Source: G965205725 sp965205725 (GTDB taxonomy: Bacteria; Pseudomonadota; Gammaproteobacteria; Pseudomonadales; Halieaceae). From it: a DNA stretch of 64,000 nt. The first letter of the stretch is position 1. Each line of letters starts with the position of its first letter. Both the position numbers and the translations under genes were made by a program. A model generated the notes under the pieces. That model was given only the letters and a program-made list of their open reading frames with translations. It searched no databases and was not told where the DNA came from. Of the stretch, positions 8,235 to 16,889 are shown piece after piece. Location: positions 62,001-126,000 of the forward strand of contig OZ242189.1 in NCBI GenBank assembly GCA_965205725.1, read 5' to 3'.

Positions 8235-9851
8235 TCAGGCTTTGCTGACCTGTGCCTCTAATTCAAAACGCCTGACCTTGCCAAGCGGGTTGCGGGGCAG
8301 GGCGTCAAAGCGCTCGATACGTTCGGGCAATTTAAACTTCGCGAAACCCATGCCCAGCATGTAGTGTTGCAGTTGTTCGACGGTGGGCGCTGAGCTGCCT
8401 TGCTTGATGACCAGACACGCGCAAATTTTTTCTCCCAAGCGTTGATCAGGGTAGGCGCACACTGCGGCTTCGTCAAAATCCGGATGCTGCTCCAAAGCGA
8501 GGTCCAGTTCTGCGGGCGATATTTTCATGCCACCGCGATTGATAATGTCTTTGCAGCGGCCAACGATCTTGTAGCTAACTCGATCAGTGCCGCAGATTTC
8601 AACCAGGTCACCCGTGCGGAAGTATCCGCCATCGTCAAATACATCGCTGTTGTCGTAATCGTGGTAGCCGTCAAACACGGTGGCACCGCTGATGAGTAAC
8701 TCGCCACGTTCGCCCGGCTGTGTCATCTCGCGGCCAGAATCCAGCTCGACGACCCTGGTGAGTATTCCGCTGTCGGCTGCTGGTTGTTGAAACATACTGG
8801 CGCGCACATCCGGCTCCGGCGCAGACTCAGGGGTAGCGAACAGGCTAATGCCTTCATTTGAACCGTAGAAGTTCACCACGGCTGTGCTGTACTCATTGTC
8901 GAAGGTGCTGATCATGTCGGCTGATAAAGGGGCCGAACCGGAGCCCACCGCTCTCAATGATGAAAAATCAAACTGATTCCACATCGCTGGTGCTTGCGCC
9001 AGTTGATTGAGCAACGCTGGAGGCGCAATGGTGAAGGTGATGTGCTCGTTCTGCATTTGTTGCAGATACAATGGGAGGTCCAGTGGCTGGTGTAACACCA
9101 GAGTGGAGGCCAACAGCGCCGCTGGAAAAAGGAATCCGCCCAAAGCAGCCATGTTCACTAACGGGAACGGATTGAGCAGAACTTCCGCATCGCCGTAAGA
9201 GCCGGCCTGCAGGGTGCTTCTGGCGGTGGCCAGCCACATATTGTGAGAGCGCGGTACACCTTTTGTTGTACCGGTGGTGCCAGAAGTCCAGCACAGGGTA
9301 ATGATTCGATTGGAATCCGGGTCTCCGTTAATTTCATTGCCCATATCAGCGGTAGTCAGAGCGAGTTCTTCGCCAAAGCACAAAACCGCTACCTCTGGCA
9401 GGGCTGCCTTTGCAGTGGCAGCGGGGTTATTGCCTTTAAAGTGATCCAGGCTGATTACAGTTTGCGCCTGGGTGGTAGCCGTTACCCGTTGCAATTCATG
9501 GCTGCTGTACTGAATGGGTATCGGGGAGACGATGGCACCACATTTGCTCAGCGCGTAATAACACACAGCCAGTTCGACGATATTAGGCAATTGAACAATC
9601 ACAATATCGTCTTCGCCAATGCCATTGGCGCGCAACTGTGTCGCCAGGTTATTGGCGGCTGTATTCAATTCAGCCCAGGTCAGCGACCTCGCCTCTAGCT
9701 GGCACAGCTCGGCCTTATTGGGCTGGTCTTTCAGTGCAGGGCGGGCGGCGTGAACTTGAGCATTTCGCAGCAGCAAGCTGTGCAGGCTGTCATTCCCCCA
9801 GTGCCCCGCAGCGGTCAGTTGATCAATTCTTTCTGTCGTTGAGGTTCTCAT
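8235..9851 (-). CDS. AMP-dependent acyl/aryl-CoA ligase (ANL superfamily)
   Basis: A 538-residue adenylate-forming ligase. The phosphate-binding loop is TSGTTGTTKG (residues 189-198). YGSNEG, YFRTGDL and GRCKDIINRGGMKISPAE follow in the usual order, and the C-terminal NPLGKVRR carries the catalytic lysine. It activates a carboxylic acid to an acyl-AMP and then an acyl-CoA. The ATG at 9851 is preferred over one 66 bases upstream because it places the start where relatives begin, though neither has a strong ribosome-binding site. It is first in the ligase-thiolase-thiolase operon and is transcribed away from the oxygenase at 10200. The shared 348-base gap holds a tandem repeat. The substrate is not deducible. 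Confidence 0.87.
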   Translation of the reverse strand: MRTSTTERIDQLTAAGHWGNDSLHSLLLRNAQVHAARPALKDQPNKAELCQLEARSLTWAELNTAANNLATQLRANGIGEDDIVIVQLPNIVELAVCYYALSKCGAIVSPIPIQYSSHELQRVTATTQAQTVISLDHFKGNNPAATAKAALPEVAVLCFGEELALTTADMGNEINGDPDSNRIITLCWTSGTTGTTKGVPRSHNMWLATARSTLQAGSYGDAEVLLNPFPLVNMAALGGFLFPAALLASTLVLHQPLDLPLYLQQMQNEHITFTIAPPALLNQLAQAPAMWNQFDFSSLRAVGSGSAPLSADMISTFDNEYSTAVVNFYGSNEGISLFATPESAPEPDVRASMFQQPAADSGILTRVVELDSGREMTQPGERGELLISGATVFDGYHDYDNSDVFDDGGYFRTGDLVEICGTDRVSYKIVGRCKDIINRGGMKISPAELDLALEQHPDFDEAAVCAYPDQRLGEKICACLVIKQGSSAPTVEQLQHYMLGMGFAKFKLPERIERFDALPRNPLGKVRRFELEAQVSKA

Positions 9852-9999
9852 AGCGTGCCTGTGTATATTGATCTGGCGACTTTTATAAAAAGACCAAAAG
9901 TTTACGCCTACTGCCATGACCTGGCAAGATGGTTGTTAGTAACTGTTAGTAACACATAAACTGTCCGGTCTTGTAGCACATGATCTGTCTGGAACAGGC

Positions 10000-10090
10000 G
10001 GCCAGAGCAGGTGGCCAGAACAGGTGGCCAGAACAGGTGGCCAGAACAGGTGGCCAGAACAGGTGGCCAGAACAGGTGGCCAGAACAGGT
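10000..10090. repeat. 13-bp tandem repeat array, seven units, in a divergent promoter region
   Basis: Seven head-to-tail copies of GGCCAGAACAGGT, the first with one change (GAG for GAA), with a degenerate unit on each side. Each junction makes the palindrome TGGCCA. The array lies between the ligase start (9851) and the oxygenase start (10200). Units of 13 bp put successive copies slightly more than one helical turn apart. It could be a regulator-binding array or simply slipped-strand expansion. The rest of the gap (9852-9999, 10091-10199) holds no gene. GGGAG at 10188-10192 is the oxygenase ribosome-binding site. Confidence 0.95.
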
Positions 10091-10199
10091 GGCCAAAAAG
10101 CCAGCTTGTTGCTTGCATAACAAGACCTAAAACCTATAATGAGCTGAGCGCTAATGTAAGGTCGGCATACACTATTGCTAATGCCACGGGAGAAGATGT

Positions 10200-11726
10200 A
10201 TGAGTCAGGCGAACCGATTGATTGAGTATCCGCTAACTGAGCACTGTATCGGCGGGGTGGCAGATTTTGATGACACGCAGGACTGGATATACAACCTGGA
10301 TAACCCCTATCTTCACGGTGTACATGCGCCGACCAGGCAAGAGCTGGATGTAGAAGGTTTGGCAGTGATCGGCGAATTGCCGGCCGATCTGGAGGGCGCC
10401 TATTTTCGCAACGGCCCCAATCCGGTGCATCAGCCGAAGCATCGCTACCATCCCTTTGACGGTGACGGCATGGTACACGGCGTGTACTTCAGGGACGCTA
10501 AGGCAAACTATCGCAATCGCTATATTCACACCGAGGCATTTGAGCAGGAGCGCAAAGTCGGTCTCTCTGACTCTGCGGGTGTGATGGGGCCTTTCGATTA
10601 CACCACTTCAGAATTCGGTATTAAAGATACCTCGAATACAGATGTGTTTTGCTACCAGGGCGACTTGATGACGCTGTGGTATAACGCGGGCAATCCCTAT
10701 CGCCTGGATGCGCGCACGCTGGAGGGCAAGGGGCCTTACCTGTTGGAAAATCGTTCGTCGCGCCGCATGTCGGCCCACTCCAAAGTTGATATTGCGACAG
10801 GCGAGCTGCTGTTTTTTGACTATGGGGATGAACCACCCTACATGACCTTCGGTGTAGCGGACATGTATGGCCGCAAGCTGCATGAAATTGACATTGATCT
10901 ACCGGGGCCACGCTTGCCCCACGATCTGGGTTTTACCACCCATTACGCAGTGCTGCACGATTTGCCATTCTTTCACGATATGGATGTGTTGCGGCGCCAC
11001 AGCTATCGCGTACTCACTTTTTACCAAGACATCCCAACCCGGTTTGGCATTGTGCCGCGTCGCGGTCAAACCGCTGACCTGCGCTGGTTTGAATGTGACC
11101 CCTGTTACATTTTGCATGTCACAAACTGTTGGGAAGAGGGCGACTGGATCATTATGGATGGTTGCCGTTCAACCAACCCGATGCCAGACGCGCAAGCAGG
11201 CGAGGGCGACCTGGCCTCTATGTTGGCGTACATGCGTTTAGAGGCGAACGCCTATCGCTGGCGTTTTAATATGAAAACCGGAGAAGTCCGCGAAGGTGAT
11301 ATTGATGACCTCAATACCGAGTTCAATAAATCCAATCCGCTGTACCACGGTACGCCATCGAAATATTCCTACCACCAGCGCATACCCCTTTTGGAAGAAG
11401 GCGGCTATACCCTGCGCTTTACCGGTTTGGTGAAATACAACAACGATACTGGCGAGCGTACACAGTGGGATTACGGCCCTGGCGTGTATGGCAGCGAGGC
11501 AGTGTATGCCCCCAAAACAGGGGCTAGCCGCGCCAGCGTTGAGGACGATGGCTACCTGGTAAATTTTGTCGTTGATTCCAAAAACTGGAAATCTGAATGT
11601 CTGGTTTTTGCTGCTCAGGACATAGCGCAGGGCCCGGTCTGCCGGGTGCAATTGCCACACCGTGTTCCCTATGGCTTCCATGCCAACTGGGCGCGAGGTG
11701 AAGACCTGTGGGGAGTGCGCCCCTAA
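10200..11726 (+). CDS. Carotenoid cleavage oxygenase family (lignostilbene/apocarotenoid dioxygenase-like)
   Basis: A 508-residue seven-bladed propeller enzyme. The four iron-binding histidines can be placed at His193 (SAHSK), His241 (PHDLGFT), His306 (YILHVTN) and His494 (GFHANW). The N-terminal LEGAYFRNGPNP and FDGDGMVHGVYF segments are family signatures. Members split a carbon-carbon double bond with O2, giving two carbonyl products. Known bacterial substrates are carotenoids, apocarotenals and stilbenes such as lignostilbene. The gene overlaps the next one in TAATG, so the two are translationally coupled. Divergence from a ligase/thiolase operon suggests the cleavage product is oxidised to an acid, activated to CoA and shortened. 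The exact substrate is unknown. Confidence 0.9.
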   Translation: MSQANRLIEYPLTEHCIGGVADFDDTQDWIYNLDNPYLHGVHAPTRQELDVEGLAVIGELPADLEGAYFRNGPNPVHQPKHRYHPFDGDGMVHGVYFRDAKANYRNRYIHTEAFEQERKVGLSDSAGVMGPFDYTTSEFGIKDTSNTDVFCYQGDLMTLWYNAGNPYRLDARTLEGKGPYLLENRSSRRMSAHSKVDIATGELLFFDYGDEPPYMTFGVADMYGRKLHEIDIDLPGPRLPHDLGFTTHYAVLHDLPFFHDMDVLRRHSYRVLTFYQDIPTRFGIVPRRGQTADLRWFECDPCYILHVTNCWEEGDWIIMDGCRSTNPMPDAQAGEGDLASMLAYMRLEANAYRWRFNMKTGEVREGDIDDLNTEFNKSNPLYHGTPSKYSYHQRIPLLEEGGYTLRFTGLVKYNNDTGERTQWDYGPGVYGSEAVYAPKTGASRASVEDDGYLVNFVVDSKNWKSECLVFAAQDIAQGPVCRVQLPHRVPYGFHANWARGEDLWGVRP

Positions 11727-12694
11727 TGAAGTACAGCGTTGTCACACCTTTGTGGCAAGACCAGCCGCCGACGGACAATATCGAAGTGGCGGTCAATGCG
11801 GATAAGCTGGGCTATGAGGAATTGTGGATTGGCGAAATGGCTACCTACGATGCTTTTTCATTTGCCACAGCGGTTGGTTTGAAAACCGGACGGATCGAAA
11901 TGACAGTGGGACCACTTGCTGTATCGGTGCGTACACCCGTGACCATGGCCATGGGCGTGGCGTCCGTAAAAGCTTTAACCGGACGACAAGTCAATTTGGC
12001 CATCGGTGCCTCCAGTACGGTGGTGGTTGAACAATGGCACGGACAACCGCACAGGCGAACGGCAACACATATCGATGAAACGGCGCAAATACTGAAAGGC
12101 CTGTTGGCTGGCGAGAAAGTAAAGCATGCGGGAGAGCTTGCCAGTTGCCATGGCTATCACTTGCGTCTGAATGCCGCCGGTGGGCCATTGACGATTGCCG
12201 CGTTTGCTCCGGCGGCGGTTCGTGCTGCGGCGCGGCGCGCAGACCGCATGTTGTTGAATATGGTGACGCCTTCCAGTTTGGCGGCATTGCGACAGCAGTT
12301 GGACGCCGAGTGTGCCGTGCAGGGCAAAGATAAAATTCGATTGGCGGTTTGGCTGTGTTGCGCGGTCGATCCACAGCCCGCCGATTTTGCGCAAATGCGG
12401 CAAGCCATGGTCGGTTACCTGTCTGCCCCCGGCTATGCCGAGATGATTACCGAAGCAGGTTTTGGCGAGTTAGTGGAATTTGCCCGCACTCGACCACACC
12501 CGCAAGAAGTATTTGCGGCCCTGCCGGATGAACTGATTCAAGCCACTGGTTTGGTTGCAACCCAGGCCGGCATTGACGCCAAACTAGCGCTGTATGAGCA
12601 GGCGGGTGCCGACGAGATCTGTTTGGTGCCGGCCACCGCCGCCGACCCCGGTGCCCTGAAAACGCTCACAGCCATGCAGTCAGTGGCCGCGTAG
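11726..12694 (+). CDS. LLM-class flavin-dependent oxidoreductase (luciferase-like)
   Basis: A 322-residue TIM-barrel protein of the bacterial-luciferase superfamily. The N-terminal KLGYEELWIGE, the TVGPLAVSVRTPVTMAMG strand-loop and the NLAIGASSTVVVEQWHG segment fit the F420- or FMN-dependent subgroup. The ATG at 11726 shares a base with the stop of the oxygenase gene (TAATG), a coupling that supports this start over an upstream in-frame ATG. Enzymes of this class oxygenate aldehydes, ketones or amines, or transfer hydride with F420. Its coupling to a carbonyl-producing dioxygenase suggests it acts on the cleavage product, which is inference. Confidence 0.85.
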   Translation: MKYSVVTPLWQDQPPTDNIEVAVNADKLGYEELWIGEMATYDAFSFATAVGLKTGRIEMTVGPLAVSVRTPVTMAMGVASVKALTGRQVNLAIGASSTVVVEQWHGQPHRRTATHIDETAQILKGLLAGEKVKHAGELASCHGYHLRLNAAGGPLTIAAFAPAAVRAAARRADRMLLNMVTPSSLAALRQQLDAECAVQGKDKIRLAVWLCCAVDPQPADFAQMRQAMVGYLSAPGYAEMITEAGFGELVEFARTRPHPQEVFAALPDELIQATGLVATQAGIDAKLALYEQAGADEICLVPATAADPGALKTLTAMQSVAA

Positions 12695-12776
12695 GTTGGC
12701 CGACCCGACCTGCTCGCAGGCATAACTTGTCGCCAGGTTTTCATTGCCGCCTTGGTACTCTGCCCTGGCGGGCAAT

Positions 12777-12815
12777 GCGGATAACTATGCGGATAACTAT
12801 AATGCGGATCATTAT
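12777..12815 (+). promoter_or_regulatory. Three 12-bp direct repeats with a TATAAT box just before the regulator start
   Basis: GCGGATAACTAT occurs at 12777-12788 and 12789-12800, and GCGGATCATTAT at 12804-12815, directly against the ATG at 12816. A perfect TATAAT lies at 12798-12803 across the second unit. If this is the -10 box, the transcript would start only a few bases before the ATG. No good -35 box and no Shine-Dalgarno sequence are visible. The repeats may be an autoregulatory operator. The same bases are also readable as coding if the upstream TTG at 12744 is used instead. Confidence 0.45.
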
Positions 12816-13760
12816 ATGACGTTCATAGCACGCGCCAGCTCAATCAACCGGGCTCTGGATCAAGTGGGTGACAAATGGTGCTTGCTCATCATTCAGGAAG
12901 TGTTCTGGGGAATTAACTCGTTCAATGAAATAATGGTTTCCACCGGGGTGTCCAGAGGCGTACTGTCGAACCGCCTCAAGTGGCTACAGGACATCGACTG
13001 CTTGAAGAAAGAGGCCGCTGTGGGTGGTGGCAAGCGCCAGCGCTACCATCTGACCAAGAAATCGGTTGAACTCTACGACACCGCTCTGATGGCGGTTGCC
13101 TGGGAGCGGCAGTTCTTCAGTACCCCCGACCTCGACAGGGTAGAGCTGGTGCATCGCAAATGCGGCCAGGTCTTTCAGCCAGTAATGCGTTGCAGTGGCT
13201 GCGATGGTCAGGTACAGGCAGGGGATGTCGGCTTTGAACCGGGTCCGGGAGCGACTCGCGACGAGTGTGACAAAAAAGTGCGGCGGCGCTCATCAATTTC
13301 CGTGCTCAATGCGCCGAGTGGTCACAGCCTGTATACAAATCTGGTGCATTTGGTGGGAGATCGCTGGACCGCCAATGTGATTGCGCTGGCGTTTCATGGC
13401 TTGGTGCGGTTTGATGAGTTTCACCAGGAATTACCAGTAGCAACCAATATCCTGGCTGACCGACTCAAGTTTCTGGTGGATCAGGCCGTGTTTGTACAAG
13501 TGCCGTATCAGCAAAAGCCGGTGCGCTACCAGTATCACTTGTCCGCTAAGGGCACTGCCCTATTTCCCTGGTTTCTGGCCTTGCTGCAATGGGGTGATAA
13601 GTGGTGTGACCCCAATGGCAAGGGTAAGCCCATGCGAGTGCGGCATACATCCTGTGAGAGAATTTTGCGGGGCAAGGTTACCTGCAGCGTTTGCGGCACT
13701 GCGCTGAAGGCTCATCAAGTCAGTTTTAATTTGGGCGAGGCTGTTAATCAGGACTTATGA
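12816..13760 (+). CDS. Tandem HxlR-type regulator with two winged helices and two Cys/His clusters
   Basis: A 314-residue protein made of two copies of one unit. Each has an HxlR-like winged helix (residues ~8-95, LDQVGDKWCLLIIQEVF; ~172-255, VHLVGDRWTANVIALAF) followed by H-x2-C-x9-C-x2-C (His113/Cys116/Cys126/Cys129 and His277/Cys280/Cys290/Cys293). HxlR proteins normally have one domain and bind DNA as dimers, so this looks like a covalent dimer. The clusters could bind zinc. A start at the TTG at 12744 is possible but would encode a low-complexity repeat. It follows the oxidoreductase gene and is the natural candidate to control the neighbouring catabolic genes. Confidence 0.82.
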   Translation: MTFIARASSINRALDQVGDKWCLLIIQEVFWGINSFNEIMVSTGVSRGVLSNRLKWLQDIDCLKKEAAVGGGKRQRYHLTKKSVELYDTALMAVAWERQFFSTPDLDRVELVHRKCGQVFQPVMRCSGCDGQVQAGDVGFEPGPGATRDECDKKVRRRSSISVLNAPSGHSLYTNLVHLVGDRWTANVIALAFHGLVRFDEFHQELPVATNILADRLKFLVDQAVFVQVPYQQKPVRYQYHLSAKGTALFPWFLALLQWGDKWCDPNGKGKPMRVRHTSCERILRGKVTCSVCGTALKAHQVSFNLGEAVNQDL

Positions 13761-13926
13761 GCACAGAGGAGTTTTTGGGGCGGTCAGGCTGCTAGTCAGG
13801 TTTCTGAAGTGAGGATTTGCGGCTGCTGCGGGCACGGCTAAGTACACCGGTCGAAATGCCTGCAAGCCAGATTTCCTGCGGCTTTGGGAAAATGTCGTAA
13901 GTCGATATTTTTATTGGTATTAGCGG

Positions 13927-13955
13927 TTGACAAGAGGGGGACTCGTAAGGACAAT
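13927..13955 (+). promoter_or_regulatory. Promoter of the tRNA-tuf operon
   Basis: TTGACA at 13927-13932 and GACAAT at 13950-13955 are 17 bp apart. The upstream stretch is AT-rich (a possible UP element), and a GC-containing discriminator lies before the predicted start near 13962. The first tRNA begins at 13968. The rest of 13761-13926 holds no recognisable feature. Confidence 0.7.
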
Positions 13956-13967
13956 ACGTCGCCTTTC

Positions 13968-14051
13968 GGAGGGGTTCCCGAGTGGCCAAAGGGATCAGAC
14001 TGTAAATCTGACGCGCAAGCTTCGGTGGTTCGAATCCACCTCCCTCCACCA
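13968..14051 (+). tRNA. tRNA-Tyr (GTA)
   Basis: An 84-base class II tRNA with encoded CCA. The acceptor pairs GGAGGGG with TCCCTCC (one G-U), the anticodon loop is CTGTAAA, there is a variable arm, and the T-loop is TTCGAAT. It is the first gene of the classical tyr-gly-thr-tuf operon. Confidence 0.96.
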
Positions 14052-14098
14052 TGCCTATAGGGTTCGGGTACAGGGTTCGGGCTATGGAGTGTTGTGTG

Positions 14099-14172
<74 letters not shown>

Positions 14173-14211
14173 GTAAAGCGTGTCATAAGAGCGTGTAGCC
14201 AAAGAAAGAGT

Positions 14212-14287
<76 letters not shown>

Positions 14288-14427
14288 TTTTTTACTGGGG
14301 CAACCGGATAGAGCATAACGCACAACAGGTACCTCAATGAGGTGCATAGAAATTTTAACTTTTAACAACGTGGCCTGCAGTTTAAGTGGAACAGAGGCCC
14401 AAAAAGCTGCTTTAGGAGACTGTCAAA

Positions 14428-15651
14428 ATGGCAAAAGAGCAATTTGAACGTAGTAAGCCGCATGTGAATGTTGGCACAATTGGTCACGTTGACCACGGTA
14501 AGACGACACTGACAGCGGCACTGACACGTGTTTGTTCCGAAGTATGGGGCGGCGAGGCAGTAGCCTTTGACGGTATTGATAATGCACCGGAAGAGCAAGA
14601 GCGGGGTATTACCATTGCGACGTCACACGTTGAATATGAATCCCCTGGGCGTCACTACGCGCACGTCGATTGCCCTGGGCACGCTGACTATGTGAAGAAC
14701 ATGATCACCGGCGCTGCACAGATGGATGGCGCTATATTGGTGTGTGGGGCGACAGACGGTCCGATGCCTCAGACCCGTGAGCACATTGTGCTGTCTCGTC
14801 AGGTGGGTGTGCCGTACATCGTTGTCTTCCTGAACAAGGCAGACCTGCTGGCCGAAGATTGCGGCGGTGCAGACTCTGAAGAATATGAAGAGATGAAAGA
14901 GCTGGTAGAAATGGAGCTGCGCGAGCTTCTGGAGCAGTACGAATTCCCCGGTGACGACACGCCGATCATCTGTGGTTCAGCGCTGATGGCGTTGGAGGGC
15001 AAGGATGACAACCAGTTGGGTACAACGGCGGTTAAGACACTGATAGAGACTCTGGATGCCTACATTCCGGAGCCTGAGCGTGCGATTGATCAGCCCTTTC
15101 TGATGCCTGTTGAGGATGTATTTTCTATCTCGGGTCGCGGCACGGTTGTGACAGGTCGTGTAGAGCGTGGCATCGTCAAGGTTGGCGAAGAGGTCGAGAT
15201 TATAGGTATCAAAGAGACTCAGGCGACGACCTGTACCGGTGTTGAGATGTTCCGCAAGCTGCTGGACGAAGGCCGGGCGGGTGAGAACGTGGGTGTCTTG
15301 CTGCGTGGAACCAAGCGTGAAGAGGTTGAGCGTGGTCAGGTACTGGCGAAGCCGGGCAGTGTTAACCCGCACACGAAGTTTGAGGCAGAGGTTTACATTC
15401 TGTCGAAAGATGAGGGTGGTCGTCACACGCCGTTCTTTAAGGGTTACCGTCCGCAGTTTTACTTTCGGACGACGGATGTAACGGGTGCGTGTGAATTGCC
15501 TGAAGGTGTTGAGATGGTGATGCCTGGAGACAACGTACAGATGGTAGCGACCTTGATTGCACCGATTGCGATGGAAGAAGGTCTGCGTTTTGCGATCCGG
15601 GAGGGTGGCCGAACGGTCGGTGCGGGTGTCGTCGCCAGGATCATCGAATAG
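14428..15651 (+). CDS. tuf: Elongation factor Tu
   Basis: The 407-residue GTPase that brings aminoacyl-tRNA to the ribosome. G motifs are visible: GHVDHGKT (P-loop, residues 19-26), DCPGHADY and NKADL. Domains 2 and 3 follow (SGRGTVVTGRVERG; the C-terminal RTVGAGVV). TAGGAG lies ahead of the ATG. It sits after tRNA-Thr, the position of tufB in enterobacteria. It appears to be the only intact tuf in the window, because the copy expected after fusA is a 5' remnant at 31244. The acidic insert after NKADLLAEDCGGADSEEY is slightly longer than in E. coli. Confidence 0.98.
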   Translation: MAKEQFERSKPHVNVGTIGHVDHGKTTLTAALTRVCSEVWGGEAVAFDGIDNAPEEQERGITIATSHVEYESPGRHYAHVDCPGHADYVKNMITGAAQMDGAILVCGATDGPMPQTREHIVLSRQVGVPYIVVFLNKADLLAEDCGGADSEEYEEMKELVEMELRELLEQYEFPGDDTPIICGSALMALEGKDDNQLGTTAVKTLIETLDAYIPEPERAIDQPFLMPVEDVFSISGRGTVVTGRVERGIVKVGEEVEIIGIKETQATTCTGVEMFRKLLDEGRAGENVGVLLRGTKREEVERGQVLAKPGSVNPHTKFEAEVYILSKDEGGRHTPFFKGYRPQFYFRTTDVTGACELPEGVEMVMPGDNVQMVATLIAPIAMEEGLRFAIREGGRTVGAGVVARIIE

Positions 15652-15766
15652 GCAGTATCCGGCGGGCCAGAGTCGAGGCTCTGAGCCCAATGTCGACCAG
15701 GCCGGGCATTGGCTCGGCCGGTCGTTCAGATTCTCGTTCAAAGAAGTTGTCACGGCAAAGAACATT

Positions 15767-15842
<76 letters not shown>

Positions 15843-15888
15843 TACATAGAGGCGTTGGTAAATCCGGCGCCTGAATGGATTTGCAGGT

Positions 15889-16254
15889 ATGAGCAATACA
15901 GAAGTGGCCCAGGGTCGCTTTGACAGTGTGAAGTGGGTAGCGGTTGCGGTCATTGTGGCCGCGGGCGTCTATGGCAATAGTTATTTTGTCGACCAAGCGC
16001 TGCTTTATCGTGTATTGGGGTTGTTGGTATTGGCCCTGGTCGCAGGTTTTATTGCACTACAAACCCTGCAGGGCGCTGCCTTCTGGTCACTGGTGCGTGA
16101 ATCTCGTACAGAGATTCGCAAAGTAGTTTGGCCAACGCGCCAAGAGACGGTGCAAACGACCCTGATTGTGCTGGCTTTTGTTGTGCTGGTGGCCCTGCTG
16201 CTGTGGGGGCTGGACAGCTTGCTCAGCTGGCTGGTTTCCCTGGTCATTGGTTAG
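15889..16254 (+). CDS. secE: Preprotein translocase subunit SecE
   Basis: A 121-residue inner-membrane protein of the SecYEG channel, of the long gammaproteobacterial type with three membrane spans (about residues 17-33, 39-58 and 91-117). The conserved amphipathic region FWSLVRESRTEIRKVVWPTRQET precedes the last span and is the part that clamps SecY. It lies between tRNA-Trp and nusG. secY itself is in the spc group at 41811. Confidence 0.96.
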   Translation: MSNTEVAQGRFDSVKWVAVAVIVAAGVYGNSYFVDQALLYRVLGLLVLALVAGFIALQTLQGAAFWSLVRESRTEIRKVVWPTRQETVQTTLIVLAFVVLVALLLWGLDSLLSWLVSLVIG

Positions 16255-16267
16255 GGGTTGAGAACAG

Positions 16268-16819
16268 GTGGTAGAAGGATTGGCAGTTTCGAAGCGTTGG
16301 TATGTGGTTCACGCCTATTCTGGCTACGAGAAAAAAGTAGCTAATGCACTCAAAGAGCGTATTGAGCTGCATGGTATGAGCGGCCGTTTTGGTGACGTGA
16401 TGGTGCCCACGGAAGAAGTGGTAGAAATGCGTGGTGGCCAGAAGCGACGCAGCGAGCGTAAGTTTTTCCCAGGCTATGTACTGGTGCAAATGGAGCTTGA
16501 TGACGATACCTGGCACTTGGTAAAAGACACCCCGAGAGTCATGGGTTTTATTGGTGGTAAAGCTGATCGGCCCGCGCCGATTACAGAGGCGGAAGCGAAT
16601 GCGATTTTGCAGCGGGTTGAAGATGGAGTGGAAACGCCAAGACCCAAAACCTTGTTCGAGCCTGGCGAAATGGTTCGGGTTATCGACGGCCCTTTCAATG
16701 ACTTTAATGGCGTTGTAGAGGAAGTAAATTATGAGAAGAGCCGCTTACAGGTCGCTGTTCTTATTTTTGGACGTTCCACTCCAGTGGAACTGGAATTTGG
16801 TCAGGTAGAAAAAGCCTGA
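16268..16819 (+). CDS. nusG: Transcription termination/antitermination factor NusG
   Basis: A 183-residue two-domain protein. The NGN domain begins KRWYVVHAYSGYEKKVA and includes FPGYVLVQM. The C-terminal KOW domain is GEMVRVIDGPFNDFNGVVEEV. NusG binds RNA polymerase and links it to Rho or ribosomal S10. The frame starts at GTG 16268, about 14 bases after secE ends. An internal start closer to SKRWYVV is possible but has no better ribosome-binding site. Co-transcription with secE is likely. Confidence 0.96.
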   Translation: MVEGLAVSKRWYVVHAYSGYEKKVANALKERIELHGMSGRFGDVMVPTEEVVEMRGGQKRRSERKFFPGYVLVQMELDDDTWHLVKDTPRVMGFIGGKADRPAPITEAEANAILQRVEDGVETPRPKTLFEPGEMVRVIDGPFNDFNGVVEEVNYEKSRLQVAVLIFGRSTPVELEFGQVEKA

Positions 16820-16889
16820 TTAGCACACTGTTGGGGAGCTCGGGGGCCGCTTGCGGCCAGTAAAGCGTTTGCACCCAGGGAGATAAGCA

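Noticed and set aside
9908..10123. Minus-strand frames with repeated PPVLATCSGHLFW peptides
   Set aside because: They are only translations of the 13-bp DNA array, with no start signal or family.
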